Part shown: one piece after another, positions 16,336 to 25,687 of the stretch
Layout: every line of letters begins with the position of its first letter
Numbering within the stretch: position 1 is the stretch's first letter
Assembly: GCA_017828975.1 (NCBI GenBank)
Contig: JAGAJN010000023.1
Coordinates: 1-64,000 of the forward strand
Direction of reading: 5' to 3'
Source: Oscillospiraceae bacterium
Lineage (GTDB): Bacteria > Bacillota > Clostridia > Oscillospirales > Ruminococcaceae
DNA: 64,000 nucleotides
The notes under the pieces: model-generated
Seen by the model: the letters and a program-made list of their open reading frames with translations, nothing else
Told to the model about the DNA's origin: nothing
Database searches by the model: none
Translations under genes and position numbers: made by a program

Positions 16336-16582
16336 GAGATTTAGTTTTGTGTAGGCTGTCAGATGGCGGCTTGCAGCAGCTTTTGTGAGCATTAAAGCTC
16401 TGCTTTTACCTCCGCAGGGATAGTATAAGGCACAGCTTTGGCACTTCGGGGACAGTTTGTGTCAGCCGATCGCCGCAGCACCGGGAAATCAGTAAAGTGT
16501 TTAGCGACGACTGAAAGTGATGGTTTTCACATTGGGGACATTAGAAATACTATTTATCGAATGTAACAAAAGTAAATTATCC
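16336..16582. repeat. Intergenic element A with terminal inverted repeats
   Basis: An unexplained 247-bp element filling the gap between uppP and ftsK. The left end GAGATTTAGTTTTGT (16336-16350) is the approximate reverse complement of the right end ACAAAAGTAAATTATCC (16566-16582). It aligns along its length with element B at 22302-22542; the longest shared run is CACTTCGGGGACAGTTTG (16442-16459). No convincing open frame. It could be a MITE-like element or a structured RNA. Confidence 0.7.
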
Positions 16583-16604
16583 AAAAAAGAAAGGACAAGA
16601 TAAA

Positions 16605-19415
16605 ATGGCGGCTCAGAAAAAATCATCTACCGCTTCAAAGTCGAAAAGCGGCGGCAGAAAGCCCTCGGCAGCGGCACAGAAGCAGAAGGAAGCACAGGAC
16701 AAGGTGCTTCACTCGGTCGTGCTGTTTGCTCTGGGAATATTGGTTTTGCTGCTTACCTTCATTGAGGGCGAGGCGGCTTGGCTTGCCATACATAATTTTC
16801 TCAGAGGAATGTTCGGAATTTCCGTATATTTGGTGGCTCCGTTGCTGCTCTATCTGTCTGTGATGACAGCGCAGGACGATAAGTCCGTTGCGGGAAAGGC
16901 ATTTTTCGGCGTTATGTTCATACTTTTCCTGTCGGCAGCCGTGCAGATATTCTTGGTGGGTGAAATAAAGGGCAGCAAGCTGTTTGCCGATATTATACCG
17001 AAGCTGTACCACGAAGGCAAGCTGATGGACGGCGGCGGAGTGGTAAGCGTTATTATTGCGGGTCCGCTGCTGGGATTGTTCAAGAAAACAGGTGCAGCCA
17101 TAATCATTGTTCTGCTGGCGATAGTGTTCATTATGCTGATCTCCAATGTTACCATTGTTGACGTGGCAAGGGCGGTGTCCGACCCTATGAAGGGTGTGGC
17201 GGGTGCTGTCAGAGATGTCCGTGAGGACAGTATCCGCAGAAGCGAGGAGCGCAGACAGGCAAGGGAAAAGGTCGTTCCCAATGACGATGTTCCCGAGGAA
17301 GTTGCGAAGGAATCTCAGGCAAAATTCAATGTGGATATTCCGATACCTATGTCCAAAAAAAAGAAGGCGGACAAAACCGTTCAGGTGGACGCTGCGGAGG
17401 ATATTCCCGAGCTGCCGCAGCACCCTGTTGTTTCACTAAAGCCCGAACCCGTAAAGCCTGCCGTTAAGGAAGAAAAGCCTGCTGAGCCTGTGAAGGCAGT
17501 TGTTCCCGAGAAGCCTGTTGAAATGGCTGTTCCCAAAACACCCGCAGAAGCTCCCGAAAAGCCTGCGGAAGTGTCGGTGGAAAAGCCTGCCGCAGCAGTT
17601 CCCGAAAAGCCCGCTGAAATAGTTCCCGAAGAGCCGGAAAAGGCGGACGACAGCCTTGTGGAGCTTATCAGAAAGGCTACCGAGGCAAAGCAGAAGGCAA
17701 AGGAAGAGGCTGCCGCAAGGGCTGCCGTCCCCGCAGAGCCTGTTAAGCCCAAGACCGTTGACATTAAGACCACACACACCGCCATCAAGCCAAACGACGA
17801 GGAATATGAGCTTCCTCCCCAGCCCACGGCGGCGGATATTGCCAAGGAAATATCCGAAAATGAGAATTCCGCTCCCGACATAATGAAGTACGCCTTCCCG
17901 CCTATTGACCTGCTGAAACCCTCCGATAATTCCTCAAATGCCGAGGACGCAGAAGCGGAAATGCGCAACAATGCGGAAACTCTTGTGAATACACTCCAGA
18001 GCTTCGGCGTTCAGACCAGAATAGTGGACATTCACAGAGGACCGACTGTTACAAGATACGAGCTGCAGCCCAGTGCGGGCGTGAAGATATCCAAAATTAC
18101 GGGACTTTCCGATGATATTGCCCTGAATCTTGCGGCGGCGGGCGTGCGTATCGAAGCACCTATCCCCGGGAAGGCGGCTGTTGGCGTCGAGGTGCCTAAC
18201 CGTGTCAAGGACGTTGTAAGCATCAGGGAAATGATAGAAAGCGACGAGTTCAAGTCCGCCAAGAGCAAGCTGGCGTTCGTTGTGGGACGTGACATCGAGG
18301 GCAACGTTATTGTGGGAGATATTGCCAAAATGCCCCACGTTATCATTGCGGGTACGACGGGTTCGGGTAAATCCGTCTGCACGAACTCTATTATAATGAG
18401 TATTCTCTACAACGCATCTCCCGACGAGGTACGGCTTGTGCTTATTGACCCGAAGATGGTTGAATTTAAGATTTATGACGGCATTCCCCATCTGCTGATA
18501 CCCGTTGTTACAGACCCGAGAAAGGCGGCGGGTGCGCTGTCCTGGGCGGTTCAGGAGATGCTAAAGCGTTACAAGCTGTTTGCTGACAGCAATGTTCGTG
18601 ACCTAAAGGGATATAACGAGCTGGCGGCAGAAACCGAGGGAATGTCACCCTTGCCGCAGATAGTTATTGCAATTGACGAGCTTGCCGACCTGATGATGGC
18701 AGCGTCCAACGAGGTCGAGGACGCTATCTGCCGTCTTGCACAGATGGCTAGAGCGGCGGGAATGCACCTTATCATCGCAACTCAGCGTCCTACCGTTGAC
18801 GTAATTACGGGACTTATCAAGGCGAATATCCCAAGCCGTATCGCTCTGACCGTTTCATCTCAGGTGGATTCCAGAACTATTATCGACACGGCGGGTGCAG
18901 AAAAGCTGCTGGGCTACGGCGATATGCTCTATTATCCCTCGGGAATTCCGAAGCCTATCAGAATTCAGGGCTGCTTCTGTTCCTCAAAGGAGGTCGAAGC
19001 GGTGGTAGCGTTCATTAAGAGCGGCGGAACTGCCGATTACAGCGATGAAATTCTCCGTGAGATCGAGAAAAATGTTCCCGTTCCCAAGGGGGAAAAGGGT
19101 GCGTCCGACAGCGGTTCGGCTTCGGGGGATATGTTCGAGGACGATATGGTGGAGAAGGCTATCGAGGTCGTTATCGAAGCAGGACAGGCGTCCACTTCGT
19201 CCCTGCAAAGGCGGCTTAAGCTTGGCTATGCCCGTGCTGCCCGCATAATCGACCAGCTGGAAGAGTTGGGCGTTGTGGGACCCTTCGAGGGTGCAAAGCC
19301 GAGAGCTGTTCTTATGACCCGTGAAATGTGGCTGCAAAGAAAGCTGGCTATGGAGGGCGGGGGAAATGAGCCGTCCGCCGAAGAAGTTGTTACAGTAAAT
19401 GAAAGCGACACATAA
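16605..19415 (+). CDS. ftsK: DNA translocase FtsK/SpoIIIE
   Basis: Septal DNA pump that clears chromosome ends at division or moves DNA into the forespore. Domain order: basic N-terminus, about four transmembrane segments (residues ~35-190), a long proline-rich linker with EKPAE-type repeats (~230-400), the RecA-like motor with Walker A GTTGSGKS (~583) and Walker B IVIAIDELADL (~686), and a C-terminal winged-helix gamma domain (~845-915). At 936 aa it is within family range. GAAAGGACAAG supports the start. Whether it acts in vegetative division or sporulation cannot be told here. Confidence 0.96.
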   Translation: MAAQKKSSTASKSKSGGRKPSAAAQKQKEAQDKVLHSVVLFALGILVLLLTFIEGEAAWLAIHNFLRGMFGISVYLVAPLLLYLSVMTAQDDKSVAGKAFFGVMFILFLSAAVQIFLVGEIKGSKLFADIIPKLYHEGKLMDGGGVVSVIIAGPLLGLFKKTGAAIIIVLLAIVFIMLISNVTIVDVARAVSDPMKGVAGAVRDVREDSIRRSEERRQAREKVVPNDDVPEEVAKESQAKFNVDIPIPMSKKKKADKTVQVDAAEDIPELPQHPVVSLKPEPVKPAVKEEKPAEPVKAVVPEKPVEMAVPKTPAEAPEKPAEVSVEKPAAAVPEKPAEIVPEEPEKADDSLVELIRKATEAKQKAKEEAAARAAVPAEPVKPKTVDIKTTHTAIKPNDEEYELPPQPTAADIAKEISENENSAPDIMKYAFPPIDLLKPSDNSSNAEDAEAEMRNNAETLVNTLQSFGVQTRIVDIHRGPTVTRYELQPSAGVKISKITGLSDDIALNLAAAGVRIEAPIPGKAAVGVEVPNRVKDVVSIREMIESDEFKSAKSKLAFVVGRDIEGNVIVGDIAKMPHVIIAGTTGSGKSVCTNSIIMSILYNASPDEVRLVLIDPKMVEFKIYDGIPHLLIPVVTDPRKAAGALSWAVQEMLKRYKLFADSNVRDLKGYNELAAETEGMSPLPQIVIAIDELADLMMAASNEVEDAICRLAQMARAAGMHLIIATQRPTVDVITGLIKANIPSRIALTVSSQVDSRTIIDTAGAEKLLGYGDMLYYPSGIPKPIRIQGCFCSSKEVEAVVAFIKSGGTADYSDEILREIEKNVPVPKGEKGASDSGSASGDMFEDDMVEKAIEVVIEAGQASTSSLQRRLKLGYARAARIIDQLEELGVVGPFEGAKPRAVLMTREMWLQRKLAMEGGGNEPSAEEVVTVNESDT

Positions 19416-19447
19416 ATAACTGAAATTTCCATTTAAGAGGTGTAAAA

Positions 19448-21358
19448 ATGCCGTTTTTGCCAATTTCCAAACAGGATATGACCGACAGAGGTATCGAACA
19501 GCTTGATTTTATCTGCATAACGGGGGACAGCTATGTCGATCACCCAAGCTTTGGCATTTCCATTATTTCCAGAATGATCGAGGACTGCGGATTTACCGTT
19601 GGCATAATCGCTCAGCCCGACTGGCACAGCGACCATGATTTCAAGAAGCTTGGCGCTCCGAAATACGGCTTTATGGTAACGGGCGGCAACATCGACTCCA
19701 TGGTCGCACACTACACCTCCGCCAAGAGAAAGCGTTCCGACGACGCTTACACAGCGGGGGGCAAGGCGGGAAAACGTCCCGACCGTGCGGTTATCGTGTA
19801 TTGCAACAAGCTTCGTGAGATTTACGGCGATGATATGCCTGTCTGCATTGGAGGTTTGGAGGCTTCCCTTCGGCGTTTTGCTCACTATGATTATTGGGAC
19901 GATGCTGTCCGTCCGTCCGTTTTATTGGACAGTAAGGCTGACCTGCTGATGTACGGAATGTCCGAGCATCAGATAGTGGAGATATGCAAACGTCTGGCTG
20001 CGGGAGAGAATGTGCACAGTCTGACCGACATCAGGGGGACATGCTATCTGACCGAACCGAAAAATACGCCGTTGGGGGCTGTGGAGTGTCCAACGTATAA
20101 GCAGGTTTGTGAGTCAAAGGAAATGTACGCAAAGGCTTGCCGTCAGCAGTATGACTGGCAGGATGAAATTTACGGAAAAACGATAATTCAGCGTCACGGT
20201 GACTATATGCTTGTGCAGAATCCGCCTGCCCGTTCTCTGACTACCGAGGAGCTTGACCATGTTTACGAGCTGCCGTATATGCGGACATATCACCCAAGCT
20301 ACGAGCCTTTGGGCGGTGTTCCCGGGATAGAAGAGGTGGAGTTCTCAATCACACATAACAGGGGCTGCTTCGGTTTCTGCAACTTCTGCTCCATTGCTCT
20401 CCATCAGGGCAGACGAATTTCCGTCAGAAGTGAGGAATCGGTGCTGAAAGAAGCAAAGCTGTTAACAACTCTGCCCAATTTCAAGGGATATATCCACGAT
20501 GTTGGCGGTCCGACTGCGAATTTCCGTCATGTTTCCTGTGAAAAGCAGCTGACAGCGGGGCTTTGCAAGGGGAAGAAATGCCTTGCACCCACTCCCTGCA
20601 AAAATTTACAGGCAGACCATACCGAATATCTTGATTTGCTCCGGAAAATTCGGAAAATCGACGGTGTTAAGCGGGTTTTCATTCGCTCGGGAATACGATA
20701 TGACTATCTGATGGAGGACAAAAACGAGGAGTTTATGCGGGAGCTTATCGAGTATCACGTCAGCGGACAGTTAAAGGTGGCTCCCGAGCATTGTTCGGCG
20801 GTTGTGCTGGACAAAATGGGTAAGCCGCATATCGAAGCATATAAAAAGTTTCAGGATAAATTTTACAGGATAACCAAGCAGGTGGGCAAGGAGCAGTATC
20901 TGGTGCCGTACCTCATGTCGTCCCACCCCGGCAGCACGCTGAAAGAGGCTGTGGAGCTGGCGCTGTTCCTGAAAAGTCTGAAGATCCGTCCCGAACAGGT
21001 GCAGGATTTTTACCCAACTCCGGGAACTATCTCTACATGTATGTTCTACACGGGACTTGACCCATACACAATGGAGAAGGTGTTCGTACCGAAAACTGCC
21101 GATGAAAAGGCAATGCAGAGGGCACTATTGCAGTATTTCAAGCCCGAGAACAAGAGAAGGGTCATAGAAGCGCTGAAACGTGCCGGAAGAACAGACCTTA
21201 TCGGCTATGGAAAGGACTGCCTTGTTCAGCCGGATAAGGAATATATTGCCGAACATAACGCTAGAAATAAACGAAACATTAAGGAAAATAACAGAAAATG
21301 GCAAGAACAAAAAGGAAACGCAAACAAACTAAAAAGAAATTCTCGTGGGAAACGCTGA
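19448..21358 (+). CDS. YgiQ family radical SAM protein (UPF0313)
   Basis: A 636-aa radical SAM protein of the YgiQ family, common in bacteria with no agreed reaction. It has an N-terminal B12-binding-like region (ICITGDSYVDHPSFG, then the conserved IGGLEASLRRFAHYDYWDD) and the cluster motif GCFGFCNFC near residue 307. A long C-terminal part contains VAPEHCSAVVLDKMGKP and LVPYLMSSHPG. AGAGGTG upstream supports the start. The basic, Asn-rich tail overlaps the next gene by 61 bases. Confidence 0.9.
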   Translation: MPFLPISKQDMTDRGIEQLDFICITGDSYVDHPSFGISIISRMIEDCGFTVGIIAQPDWHSDHDFKKLGAPKYGFMVTGGNIDSMVAHYTSAKRKRSDDAYTAGGKAGKRPDRAVIVYCNKLREIYGDDMPVCIGGLEASLRRFAHYDYWDDAVRPSVLLDSKADLLMYGMSEHQIVEICKRLAAGENVHSLTDIRGTCYLTEPKNTPLGAVECPTYKQVCESKEMYAKACRQQYDWQDEIYGKTIIQRHGDYMLVQNPPARSLTTEELDHVYELPYMRTYHPSYEPLGGVPGIEEVEFSITHNRGCFGFCNFCSIALHQGRRISVRSEESVLKEAKLLTTLPNFKGYIHDVGGPTANFRHVSCEKQLTAGLCKGKKCLAPTPCKNLQADHTEYLDLLRKIRKIDGVKRVFIRSGIRYDYLMEDKNEEFMRELIEYHVSGQLKVAPEHCSAVVLDKMGKPHIEAYKKFQDKFYRITKQVGKEQYLVPYLMSSHPGSTLKEAVELALFLKSLKIRPEQVQDFYPTPGTISTCMFYTGLDPYTMEKVFVPKTADEKAMQRALLQYFKPENKRRVIEALKRAGRTDLIGYGKDCLVQPDKEYIAEHNARNKRNIKENNRKWQEQKGNANKLKRNSRGKR

Positions 21359-22296
21359 AAAAGCTTCCGACTGTATTAGTTGTTATTCTGCTAGCTGCGG
21401 TTTTCGTCCTTGGTGTGCTTCACGAAATGGGCAAGATCGACCTGTCGAAGTATTTTGCGGGTCAGGTTGTTTCGGAGAAGGCACAGGTACCCGAGGGCTA
21501 TGAAAATGCCGAAACAAAGGTGCATTTCATTGATGTTGGTCAGGGCGACAGCATTTTCATCGAAACGACGGGGAAGACTATTCTAATAGACGCAGGCGAG
21601 CGGGAGTACGGCGAAAAGGTGACAGATTACATCTCCGCTTTGGGCGTCAAGAAAATCGACATTGTAATTGGCACTCACCCTCATTCCGATCACATCGGCG
21701 GACTGCCGCAGGTGCTTGACAGCATTGAGGCGGGTCTGATAATTCTGCCGAAAATTCCAGATGAAATGGTGCCTGCCACCAAGACATATGAGCAGCTTCT
21801 CACGGTCATCGCCAACAAGCAGATACGTGCGGTGATGGCATCGGACACGCTGCGTTTCGATTGGTCGGACAGTGCGGGCGGGCAGCTTTCCTTTGAAATT
21901 CTGGGTCCGCTCTCCGACGAATACACCGATCTAAACAACTTTTCGGTGGTGTCCAAGCTTACCTACAAGGACGTGTCATTCCTTTTCACGGGTGATGCGG
22001 AGAAGGCTGCGGAAGATGATATGCTTTATTACGACAAGGACGTTTCTGCAACTGTCCTAAAAATGGGACACCACGGAAGCTCTAGCTCCTCCTCTGCGGC
22101 GTTCCTTCGGGAGGTTTCTCCGCTGGCTGCCGTTATTCAGTGCGGCGAGGGCAACTCCTACGGTCACCCCAACGAAGAAGCGCTAAAGCGCATCGGCAAG
22201 TATACCGAGCGCATTTACCGCACCGATCTGCGGGGAACTGTCGTTGTTTATACCGACGGTGAAACTGCTGTTGCGGGCTTTGAAAGGGCTTCTTGA
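21298..22296 (+). CDS. ComEC/Rec2-like metallo-beta-lactamase-fold hydrolase, membrane-anchored
   Basis: A 332-aa protein with a basic N-terminus, one membrane segment at ~18-38 and an outside-facing hydrolase domain like the C-terminal domain of ComEC. HFIDVGQGDSIF begins the domain, THPHSDHIGG near residue 123 is the metal site, LFTGDAE and the late GHHGSSSSSS follow. It lacks the ComEC channel, so DNA uptake is not implied; secreted nuclease or phosphoesterase relatives exist. It starts inside the 3' end of ygiQ. Together with the DUF3006 gene it forms a pair often seen in Clostridia. Confidence 0.85.
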   Translation: MARTKRKRKQTKKKFSWETLKKLPTVLVVILLAAVFVLGVLHEMGKIDLSKYFAGQVVSEKAQVPEGYENAETKVHFIDVGQGDSIFIETTGKTILIDAGEREYGEKVTDYISALGVKKIDIVIGTHPHSDHIGGLPQVLDSIEAGLIILPKIPDEMVPATKTYEQLLTVIANKQIRAVMASDTLRFDWSDSAGGQLSFEILGPLSDEYTDLNNFSVVSKLTYKDVSFLFTGDAEKAAEDDMLYYDKDVSATVLKMGHHGSSSSSSAAFLREVSPLAAVIQCGEGNSYGHPNEEALKRIGKYTERIYRTDLRGTVVVYTDGETAVAGFERAS

Positions 22297-22301
22297 TTTT
22301 T

Positions 22302-22542
22302 GAGATTTACTTTTGTGACGGCTGTTACAAGGCGGTTTCAGCGGCTTTTTATATGGGCAAAGCTGTGTTATTTCTTCTATAAGATAGTATAAGTAATTGC
22401 TTTTGACACTTCGGGGACAGTTTGCGTCGGCCCACTTTCTACCCGATAGCTTGCTATCTGTCCGGCGACAAAAGCTATGCAGTGCCTTTGTCAAAAGCCA
22501 CTCAATGAAAAACGGTGACAGTTACAAGAGAAAGTAAATCTC
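22302..22542. repeat. Intergenic element B with terminal inverted repeats
   Basis: A second copy, 241 bp, of the element at 16336-16582. The ends GAGATTTACTTT (22302-22313) and AAAGTAAATCTC (22531-22542) are exact reverse complements, extended by flanking T and A runs. The 18-base core CACTTCGGGGACAGTTTG is at 22407-22424, and an internal stem GATAGC-TTGC-TATC lies near 22445-22458. It fills the gap between the hydrolase gene and the DUF3006 gene and ends just before the latter's ribosome binding site, as element A does before ftsK. Confidence 0.75.
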
Positions 22543-22565
22543 CAAAAAGAAAAGGAGGAGTAAGA

Positions 22566-22775
22566 ATGTTGGTTGTGGAGAAAATTGAGGGAAATGTTGT
22601 AACAATAGAAGATGGAGATAACCATTTCAATTTAAATAAAACAGATATTTCCTTTTCTATTAATGAGGGAGACGTTATTCAATTAATAAACGGTGAATAT
22701 TATCCCGACGAAGCAACGACTAAACAACGGAAATGCAGGCTTGCTGCTTTGCAGAACAGCTTGTTTTCCGAATAA
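22566..22775 (+). CDS. DUF3006 family small protein
   Basis: A 69-aa protein: a short beta-rich fold beginning LVVEKIEGNVVTIEDGD and a charged C-terminus. This matches DUF3006, small proteins found beside metallo-hydrolases of the ComEC type, as here. A strong AAAGGAGGAG at 22551-22559 selects the ATG at 22566 over an upstream in-frame start. Repeat element B separates it from the hydrolase, so the two may not be expressed equally. Function unknown. Confidence 0.75.
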   Translation: MLVVEKIEGNVVTIEDGDNHFNLNKTDISFSINEGDVIQLINGEYYPDEATTKQRKCRLAALQNSLFSE

Positions 22776-22805
22776 TAGATTTTCATTTGAAAGGACTTGA
22801 AATAT

Positions 22806-23678
22806 ATGAATGGTTCAATGTTTAAGGAGCTCAACAGCAGGCTGGGCAGCTTGTCGAAGGGACATAAGCGCATTGCGGAATACATTCTGGAGCATTACGA
22901 CAAAGCAGCGTTTATGACTGCGGCTAAGCTGGGCAACATTGTTGGTGTCAGCGAGTCAACGGTGGTAAGATTTGCTACCGAGATGGGCTACGAAGGCTAT
23001 CCCGAAATGCAGAAGGCTCTCAGAGAATTCACCACCAACAGGCTCACGAATGTTCAGCGAATCGACGTTATGAGCGACCAGATCGGAGAGGACGACCTTT
23101 ACGAAACTGTGCTGAATATGGATATCGACAAGATACGCCGCACCCTTGAGGAGGGCAACAAGGAGGAGTTTTACCATACTGTTGACCACCTGGTGAATGC
23201 CAAAAACATCTATATTATCGGCTCACGTTCAGCGGCGGTGCTGGCACGTTTCCTGAACTTCTATTTTAATGTTATTTTCGATAATGTAAGGCTTATTCAT
23301 ACCACCAGTACCAGCGAAATGTTCGAGCAGATACTACATATTGGGGAAGGGGATATTATGATAGGTATCAGCTTCCCGCGATATTCCAAGCATACGGTAA
23401 AGGCGTTCAAGTACGCTTCCTCCCGTGGTGCTACGGTTATTGCCATTACCGACTCTAAGACATCTCCGCTTGCGGCTTATGCGAACCATATGCTTCTGGC
23501 TCGAAGCGATATGGCGTCCTTCGCCGATTCGCTGGTCGCACCGCTGAGCGTTATCAATGCGCTTATAGTGGCTGTCGGTGTAAAAAAGCGTGACTATGTT
23601 GCCGAGAACTTCGAGCGTCTGGAGCAGATATACGATGAATATGAGGTATATGAAACCTCAGATGATCAGGACTACTGA
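22806..23678 (+). CDS. MurR/RpiR family transcriptional regulator
   Basis: A 290-aa sugar-phosphate-responsive DNA-binding protein. The N-terminal helix-turn-helix domain is recognised by SKGHKRIAEYILEHYDKAAFMTA and VGVSESTVVRFATEMGYEGYPEMQ; the C-terminal SIS domain binds a phosphosugar (YIIGSRSAAVLARFL, GISFPRYSKHTV, ATVIAITDSKTSPLA). GAAAGGAC at 22789-22796 supports the ATG at 22806. No sugar catabolic gene is adjacent, so the target and effector are unknown. It may control the flavoprotein downstream or a distant locus. Confidence 0.9.
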   Translation: MNGSMFKELNSRLGSLSKGHKRIAEYILEHYDKAAFMTAAKLGNIVGVSESTVVRFATEMGYEGYPEMQKALREFTTNRLTNVQRIDVMSDQIGEDDLYETVLNMDIDKIRRTLEEGNKEEFYHTVDHLVNAKNIYIIGSRSAAVLARFLNFYFNVIFDNVRLIHTTSTSEMFEQILHIGEGDIMIGISFPRYSKHTVKAFKYASSRGATVIAITDSKTSPLAAYANHMLLARSDMASFADSLVAPLSVINALIVAVGVKKRDYVAENFERLEQIYDEYEVYETSDDQDY

Positions 23679-23694
23679 CAGGAATTTACAAAAA

Positions 23695-24933
23695 ATGAAA
23701 TATGATGTTATTATTATCGGCGGCGGACCTGCGGGCATTATGGCTGCTCTGACCGCTGCCGATTATGGAAAAAATATCCTTATTCTGGAAAAAAGAGAGC
23801 GTCTGGGACGGAAGCTTCTGATTACCGGAAAGGGCAGATGCAACCTTACAAATAACTGCACGTCCGAAGAATTCTTTGCAAATGTCCCCGTTAATCCCAG
23901 ATTTTTGTACAGCGCATATTCGCAGTTTTCGGCACAGGATACTATGGCATTTTTTGAAGATCTGGGGGTAGAACTCAAGACAGAAAGAGGAAATCGGGTG
24001 TTCCCGACCACCGATAAGGCAATGACTATCGTCGATGCTCTTGTAAATGCTGTAAAGTCAAAAGCCGTTACAGTCAAAAATTGTGAAGTGTCCTCTTTGA
24101 TCTTTGAAGATGGAAAAGCTATTGGAGCAAACGCCGAAAATACGACATTTTTCGCAGACTGTGTTTGTGTGGCTACGGGTGGCAAGTCGTATCCCTTGAC
24201 AGGCTCAACGGGTGACGGATACAAATTTGCTGCCTCGGCGGGACATAAAATAGTGCCGCCAAAGCCTTCTCTTGTACCGATCGTTACAGAGGAACGCTGG
24301 GTTTCCGAGGTGATGGGGCTGTCGCTGAAAAACTGCACGCTTACCCTTACCGATACAAAGAATAACAAGCGGCTTTTCAGCGAGATGGGTGAGCTGTTGT
24401 TTACTCATTTTGGATTGTCGGGACCGTTGGTGCTGTCTGCCAGCAGTCATATCAGAGAGCCTGAAAGGGACAGGTATCTGCTGGAAATTGATCTGAAGCC
24501 TGCGCTGGACTTTCAGACGCTTGACAACAGGCTTCAAAAGGATTTTTCAGGAAACATTAATAAAAATATTGTGAACTCGCTGGACAAGCTGCTGCCTTCA
24601 AAGATAATATCTTCGGTCATCAGGCTTTCACATATCCCCGGGGATAAGAAGGTAAATCAGATAACCCGTGAGGAACGGCACAGGCTGGTGTCCGTTCTGA
24701 AGGCATTTCCGCTGCATTTTCGGGAGTTTAGGCCTATTGAGGAGGCTATTATCACCAGCGGCGGCGTTTGCGTGTCAGAGATATACCCGAAAACTATGGA
24801 ATCCAAGCTGTGCAGCGGGCTGTATTTTGCGGGAGAGGTCATTGATGTTGATGCTTATACGGGCGGATTCAATCTCCAGATAGCATTTTCGACGGGATAT
24901 GCTGCGGGCACTGCTATGGGTGAGAGATATTAA
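23695..24933 (+). CDS. NAD(P)/FAD-dependent oxidoreductase, BaiN/HI0933 family
   Basis: A 412-aa flavoprotein of the HI0933/YhiN group. It has the dinucleotide-binding start YDVIIIGGGPAGIMAA, LEKRERLGRKLLITGKGRCNLTNN that is characteristic of the group, CVATGGKSYP, and a C-terminal FAD-binding GLYFAGEVIDVDAYTGGFNLQ. The reaction is undefined for most members; one gut Clostridial relative (BaiN) reduces bile-acid intermediates, which is not evidence for this one. The ATG at 23695 follows the regulator by 16 bases with a weak ACAGGA site. Confidence 0.88.
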   Translation: MKYDVIIIGGGPAGIMAALTAADYGKNILILEKRERLGRKLLITGKGRCNLTNNCTSEEFFANVPVNPRFLYSAYSQFSAQDTMAFFEDLGVELKTERGNRVFPTTDKAMTIVDALVNAVKSKAVTVKNCEVSSLIFEDGKAIGANAENTTFFADCVCVATGGKSYPLTGSTGDGYKFAASAGHKIVPPKPSLVPIVTEERWVSEVMGLSLKNCTLTLTDTKNNKRLFSEMGELLFTHFGLSGPLVLSASSHIREPERDRYLLEIDLKPALDFQTLDNRLQKDFSGNINKNIVNSLDKLLPSKIISSVIRLSHIPGDKKVNQITREERHRLVSVLKAFPLHFREFRPIEEAIITSGGVCVSEIYPKTMESKLCSGLYFAGEVIDVDAYTGGFNLQIAFSTGYAAGTAMGERY

Positions 24934-24994
24934 CATATCAATATATGGTATGATAAATATATTGCTAATATCTATATATAGGAGGAGTATTGCT

Positions 24995-25687
24995 ATGTCA
25001 ATAAATATTGCTGTGGACGGACCTGCGGGTGCGGGCAAAAGCTCTATTGCAAAGCGGGTATCTGCCGATATGCAGATCATATATGTGGACACGGGTGCGC
25101 TCTATCGCACAATAGCTTTGTATGTTCTGAGAAAGGGAGCAGATCCCAAGAATAAGGAAACGGTCATTCCGCTGCTGTCGGAAATTACCGTAGAACCGAG
25201 GTTTATGGGTGGTGAGCAGAGGGTTTTCCTGAACGGCGAGGATGTTTCGGGACTTATCCGCACCGAGGAGGTATCTATGGCGACCTCGACTGTATCGGCG
25301 ATACCCGAAGTGAGGGCGTTTCTGCTTGATTTGCAGAGAAAAATTGCTGCTGAGAACAACGTTATTATGGACGGCAGGGATATTGGCACAGTTGTGCTGC
25401 CCGATGCTCAGCTGAAAATTTTCCTGACTGCTTCGGACACTGCCCGTGCCGAACGCCGCTACAAGGAACTCGTGGAGCGTGAGGGAGATGCGGCGCCGTC
25501 CTTTGAAGAGGTGCTTCGTCTGGTGCGGGAACGTGATGCTCAGGATTCCGGACGTGAAGTATCGCCCCTTAAAATGGCTGATGATGCTGTGCTTGCGGAC
25601 ACCTCCGAGCTGGATTTTGAGCAGTCTGTGGAGCTTATCAAGAAGCTTATCCGCAGCAGAACTGGATTTTCGGGAGGAGAAGGCTGA
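24995..25687 (+). CDS. cmk: Cytidylate kinase
   Basis: Phosphorylates CMP and dCMP with ATP. The 230-aa protein has the P-loop VDGPAGAGKSSIAK at residues 7-20, YVDTGALYR, the CMP-binding insert and IMDGRDIGTVVLP, followed by the lid region RERDAQDSGR. GGAGGAG at 24981-24987 supports the ATG at 24995. A weak extended -10 (TGGTATGAT, 24946-24954) upstream could start the cmk-plsC-ispH/rpsA operon. The linkage cmk-plsC-ispH-rpsA is known from Clostridia and B. subtilis-like genomes. Confidence 0.96.
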   Translation: MSINIAVDGPAGAGKSSIAKRVSADMQIIYVDTGALYRTIALYVLRKGADPKNKETVIPLLSEITVEPRFMGGEQRVFLNGEDVSGLIRTEEVSMATSTVSAIPEVRAFLLDLQRKIAAENNVIMDGRDIGTVVLPDAQLKIFLTASDTARAERRYKELVEREGDAAPSFEEVLRLVRERDAQDSGREVSPLKMADDAVLADTSELDFEQSVELIKKLIRSRTGFSGGEG

